A stretch of 64,000 bases of DNA from contig DASTRY010000018.1 in NCBI GenBank assembly GCA_035760965.1, positions 1 to 64,000 of the forward strand, in the 5' to 3' direction. The number at the start of each line of letters is the position of its first letter. The first letter of the stretch is position 1. The DNA comes from JADGHX01 sp035760965 (GTDB taxonomy: Bacteria; Pseudomonadota; Gammaproteobacteria; Steroidobacterales; Steroidobacteraceae). The notes under the pieces were generated by a model that ran no database searches, was not told where the DNA came from, and saw nothing but the letters and a program-made list of their open reading frames with translations. A program made the position numbers and the translations under genes. This document shows positions 60,966 through 64,000 of this stretch, one piece after another.

Positions 60966-61940
60966 ATGCTCGAAGCTCCCGCTCTGCACCCTCACGCCGT
61001 CCGCTTTGCGGAGCGCAGCGTCGCCCACGACCCGATCCGGAAGATCCTGGTCGTCGTCGACCCGACGGCGCTGAGCCACGCGTCCCTGCAAAAGGCCGCG
61101 CGCATCGCCTCCGCCTTCGGCGGCTCGATCGAAATATTTTGCTGCATGCCGCCGGCCGATCTACCGGAAGCCTGGGCGGGAGGGACGACGCTTGCGGCCT
61201 ACCGCGGTGTGCTGCGCGAGCGCCAGATGCATGCGCTCGAAAGGCTGGCAAAGCCATTGCGTGCGCACGGACTGGCGGTCACCGTGGATTGCGTTTGTAC
61301 TGCGCAGGTACCCGAGGCGATCGTCGCCCATGCGATTCGTAGCAAAGCCGATCTCGTGGTCAAGGACGTCGCCGTGCAGCCCTCGCCGGCGCCCAGGGAA
61401 ACGACGCAGCTCGACTGGCTGCTGATCCGTGCGATGCCGGTACCGCTGCTGCTCGCGCGGCCTGGGGCGTGGCCATCTCATCCGCGTATCTGTGTCGCGG
61501 TGGACCCGTGTCATCCTGGCGAGCGTCCGGCGGCGCTCGACGACGCGCTGATCGGTGCCGGAAGCTCGCTCGGGCGAGCGCTCAGCGGAGTAGTGCAGCT
61601 CGTGCACACTCTGCAGTCCCCGCCACATCTTCCGGGGGAGGTCGTTGCCCCGGCGGCTCGGCAAGAAGCGCATGCGCACGCGCGCGAGGCGGTGGAGCAT
61701 CTCGCACATCGTGCGGGCATTCCGCAGCAGGCGATCCACTACGTTGCGGAGCGCATTCCGGAAGGCATTCTCGAGCTCGCCGACGAGAGCGGCGCCGACA
61801 TCGTGGTGATGGGCGCGGGCGCACGACCCCGTGTGCAATACTCTGCCGCGAGCACGGCATCGCTGGTCCTCGAGCTGTCGAACTGCGATCTGCTGGTCGT
61901 CAAGGCACCGGGCTTCGTGAGCCCCATTCTGGTGGAGTGA
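60966..61940 (+). CDS. Tandem universal stress protein
   Basis: 324 residues. RKILVVVDPTALSHASLQKA begins domain 1 after a 20-residue lead. Domain 2 includes ICVAVDPCHPGERPAALDDA and VVMGAGARPRVQYSAASTA, where the usual SRSxLKR block is replaced. Its end overlaps an in-frame GTG of the next cytochrome gene. Confidence 0.92.
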   Translation: MLEAPALHPHAVRFAERSVAHDPIRKILVVVDPTALSHASLQKAARIASAFGGSIEIFCCMPPADLPEAWAGGTTLAAYRGVLRERQMHALERLAKPLRAHGLAVTVDCVCTAQVPEAIVAHAIRSKADLVVKDVAVQPSPAPRETTQLDWLLIRAMPVPLLLARPGAWPSHPRICVAVDPCHPGERPAALDDALIGAGSSLGRALSGVVQLVHTLQSPPHLPGEVVAPAARQEAHAHAREAVEHLAHRAGIPQQAIHYVAERIPEGILELADESGADIVVMGAGARPRVQYSAASTASLVLELSNCDLLVVKAPGFVSPILVE

Positions 61941-61948
61941 GTTATCGC

Positions 61949-62620
61949 ATGGCTCGTTACTGGGTCCCGTTCGTCGCCCTCTGGGTCGGTGCCACGGCGG
62001 CCCACGCGAGTCCCACCGCCAAACAGGAGCTTCAGGCGGCGTTGGCCAAGACGCCGAATCTGGATCATGGCGCCGAGCTCTTCCAGTCCTGCGCGGCGTG
62101 TCACGGCGCGAGTGGCGGCGGATCGGCCGAGGGCGACGTGCCACGCATCGCCGGTCAGCACTCCACGGTCATCGTGCGCCAGCTCGTCGACTATCGGCAC
62201 GAAGCGCGCTGGGATATCCGAATGGAGCATTACGCCGGTCGCAAGCTGCTCGAGGACCCGCAGTCGATCGCCGATGTTGCCGCGTACATCAGCCAACTCG
62301 GCGGCGAGCAGCCCCGCAATGTCGGCAATGGCGAGCTCGTCCAGCACGGTGCAGCGGTTTACGCCGCGAAATGCGCGGAATGCCACGGGGCGATGGGCGA
62401 GGGCAGTGGGACCGATCGCGTGCCGCGGCTCGCCGGCCAGCACTATTCGTACTTGCTGCGCCAGATGTACGACGCGGTCGACGGTCGGCGACCCAACTTC
62501 TCGCGCTCGCACGTGCGCCTGCTCGCGAAACTCGAGCGTGACGACTTCGTCGGAATCGCGGACTTCCTGGCGCGTTCGGAGTGGGCGGGCCCGGTCCCGC
62601 CGGTCACGCACGTGCGCTGA
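61949..62620 (+). CDS. Periplasmic diheme cytochrome c (c4-like)
   Basis: 223 residues from ATG 61949; GTG 61937 would overlap the Usp stop as GTGA and is equally possible. Signal peptide VPFVALWVGATAAHA. Haem sites CAACH and CAECH, with IAGQH and LAGQH. Fourth diheme member. Coupled to a Usp gene, as is the cytochrome at 53246. Confidence 0.92.
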   Translation: MARYWVPFVALWVGATAAHASPTAKQELQAALAKTPNLDHGAELFQSCAACHGASGGGSAEGDVPRIAGQHSTVIVRQLVDYRHEARWDIRMEHYAGRKLLEDPQSIADVAAYISQLGGEQPRNVGNGELVQHGAAVYAAKCAECHGAMGEGSGTDRVPRLAGQHYSYLLRQMYDAVDGRRPNFSRSHVRLLAKLERDDFVGIADFLARSEWAGPVPPVTHVR

Positions 62621-62768
62621 CGCCTAGCCGCGAGCCGCTCTGCGTTCGGATTGGGCCGGGCCTTGTCCCGCGCATCACTCGGGTGCGCTGACTCCCCGCG
62701 CACACGATGGATGCAAGGAGGAACCCGGTTGCGAGCGCTGCTCCCGCCGACGAGAGCCGCTCACATAC

Positions 62769-63401
62769 TCAGGTGCGAGCGCCGTTCTCGCTGTGCTGCA
62801 GCTCCATGACCATGCGCACGAGCTGCGCAACGGACTTCGCGCCCATCTTCTCCATGACGTGCGCACGATGGATCTCGACGGTGCGCTGACTCAGTCCCAG
62901 GTCCTGCGCCATCATCTTGTTCGCCTTGCCGAGCGTGAGCAGATCGAGCACTTCCTTCTCGCGGGGCGTGAGCGTCGCGATGCGCGCGCGGATGCGGCTG
63001 TGCTCTTTCAGCTCTTCGCGCGTCTCGCGGTCGCGCGCCAGCGCCGCCTGCACGCGATCGATCAGGTCCTGATCGCGAAACGGCTTCTGCAGGAAATCGA
63101 ATGCGCCGTGGCGCATGGCTTCCACGGCCATCGGGACATCGCCGTGGCCGGTCACGAAGATCACCGGAATCACCGCGCCGCGCTCGTTCAGCGCCTCCTG
63201 CAGCTCCATGCCGCTCATGCCGGGCATGCGGATGTCGAGGACCACGCAGCCGGCCATCATCGGGCTGTAGCTGGCGAGGAATTCCTGCGCGGAAGCGAAC
63301 GTCGCGGCGGGCAACCCCACCGACTTCATCAGCACGCGAATGGACGTACGGACGCCGTTGTCGTCATCGATGATGTAGACCGTCGGGGCGAGGTCTTTCA
63401 T
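62769..63401 (-). CDS. fixJ: FixJ-family response regulator
   Basis: 210 residues. Receiver domain with phosphoacceptor Asp56 (VVLDIRMPG), Thr84 and Lys106, and the FixJ-typical TGHGDVPMAVEAMRHGAFDF. LuxR/NarL-type helix-turn-helix from about 144-200 (LTPREKEVLDLLTLGKANK, SQRTVEIHRAHVMEKMGA). Its start overlaps the kinase stop (ATGA), so the pair is coexpressed. The most likely regulator of the 19-bp sites found through the window. The gap 62628-62768 before its stop holds no gene. Confidence 0.95.
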   Translation of the reverse strand: MKDLAPTVYIIDDDNGVRTSIRVLMKSVGLPAATFASAQEFLASYSPMMAGCVVLDIRMPGMSGMELQEALNERGAVIPVIFVTGHGDVPMAVEAMRHGAFDFLQKPFRDQDLIDRVQAALARDRETREELKEHSRIRARIATLTPREKEVLDLLTLGKANKMMAQDLGLSQRTVEIHRAHVMEKMGAKSVAQLVRMVMELQHSENGART

Positions 63402-64000
63402 TTAAATTCCTCGATGATGGGAAGTCGAACGTAGAAACAAGCGCCGGTCGGCTCGACCGGGCGATAGCCGATAGTACCGCCGTGCGCGCGCGCGATCGTC
63501 TGCCCGATCGAAAGGCCGAGACCGGTGCCGGACGGCTTTGTCGTCACGAACGGCGCGAACAAGCGGTCGATGATCTCCGGCCCGACGCCCGGGCCGTTGT
63601 CGCTGACGCTGATCTCCACATGCGAGCCCAGATGCCGGCCGGTGCTCACCGTCACGCGACGGTCGCCGGCCGGTACGCCCGAGAGCGCCTCGACCGCGTT
63701 GCGCACGAGGCTCAGGATCAATTGCTGAAGCTGCGCGTGATTGGCGGACACGAGCGGCAGCCCGCGCGTCAGCTCGAACTGGACTTGCGTCTTGTGTACG
63801 CGGGCGTCCGCCTCGGCCAGCACGACGAGATCGTCTACGAGCGCGCTCACATCAGTGGGAACCTGCTCGCCCGCGCGCCCGCCCATGATCTGGCGGAGCC
63901 GCCGGATGATGTCGCCGGCTCGCATGGCCTCGTTCGCGATCTCGCGCACGGAGGAGCGCGTCTCTTCGAGGTCCGGCTCGGCCGAGCTCAGGAAGCGGTC
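63398..64000 (-). CDS. fixL: Sensor histidine kinase (FixL-like), C-terminal part
   Basis: 200 visible residues; the 5' end lies beyond the window. The tail of the dimerisation domain is seen (EIANEAMRAGDIIRRLRQI), then a full HATPase: N box LVRNAVEAL, G1 DNGPGVG, F box LFAPFVTTK, G2 GTGLGLSIG. This kinase class pairs with FixJ. Whether the missing N-terminus is a haem-PAS oxygen sensor cannot be told here. Confidence 0.9.
   Translation of the reverse strand, partial: DRFLSSAEPDLEETRSSVREIANEAMRAGDIIRRLRQIMGGRAGEQVPTDVSALVDDLVVLAEADARVHKTQVQFELTRGLPLVSANHAQLQQLILSLVRNAVEALSGVPAGDRRVTVSTGRHLGSHVEISVSDNGPGVGPEIIDRLFAPFVTTKPSGTGLGLSIGQTIARAHGGTIGYRPVEPTGACFYVRLPIIEEFK

Overview
The window is high-GC, tightly packed bacterial DNA with many 4-bp stop/start overlaps. 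It has no tRNA, rRNA, CRISPR array or insertion sequence that I could see. The gene set (Marinobacter-type fatty acyl reductase, WS/DGAT, phasin, thermostable-hemolysin family protein, c4-like cytochromes, FixL/FixJ-type regulators) points to a Gram-negative proteobacterium. A gammaproteobacterium of the Nevskiales/Steroidobacterales kind is my guess; a high-GC betaproteobacterium cannot be excluded.

Region 1 (1-12.4 kb) is a storage-lipid block. It holds fadD (cut by the window edge), an aldehyde dehydrogenase, a two-domain fatty acyl-CoA/aldehyde reductase, a wax ester synthase/DGAT, a TPR protein, a phasin, a patatin, an alpha/beta hydrolase, a FFLEELY-type protein and a GMC alcohol dehydrogenase. 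Together these can make wax esters (reductase plus synthase) and take them apart again (lipase, alcohol dehydrogenase, aldehyde dehydrogenase, acyl-CoA ligase).

Region 2 (12.4-20.6 kb) has an MgtA-type P-type ATPase behind a diheme cytochrome c, a 945-residue GH63-like glucosidase, an outer-membrane protein and a haem-motif protein. Region 3 (20.9-25.3 kb) is a five-gene operon: thermostable-hemolysin family protein, AMP-ligase-like protein, haem-oxygenase-like diiron oxidase (HDO), SDR and TPR protein. It looks like a small uncharacterised biosynthetic pathway.

Region 4 (25.3-64 kb) is a persistence/low-oxygen island. It has six tandem Usp proteins, six CBS-pair proteins, several c-type cytochromes, Hsp20, a ribosome hibernation factor, PRPP synthetase, nicotinate phosphoribosyltransferase, a phosphoribosyltransferase, PfkA, PEP synthase, a PatZ-like acetyltransferase, a B12-dependent ribonucleotide reductase, a triple-BON protein, a beta-CASP nuclease, and an ACP/AMP-ligase/acyltransferase fusion. 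It ends in a FixJ-type response regulator and a sensor kinase. The content parallels the mycobacterial DosR regulon and the low-oxygen-activated (lxa) locus of Burkholderia cenocepacia.

A 19-bp sequence (by eye YTGCGSANNNCTACGYAKS) recurs in front of at least ten transcription units across the window, including the phasin and the cytochrome-mgtA operon. It is a good candidate operator for the FixJ-type regulator. The island also carries three gene fragments with family-specific sequence (an N-terminal GroEL piece, a C-terminal E2 acyltransferase piece, a signal-less DUF4136 protein), a coupled 39-codon ORF, and three repeat-rich intergenic stretches.
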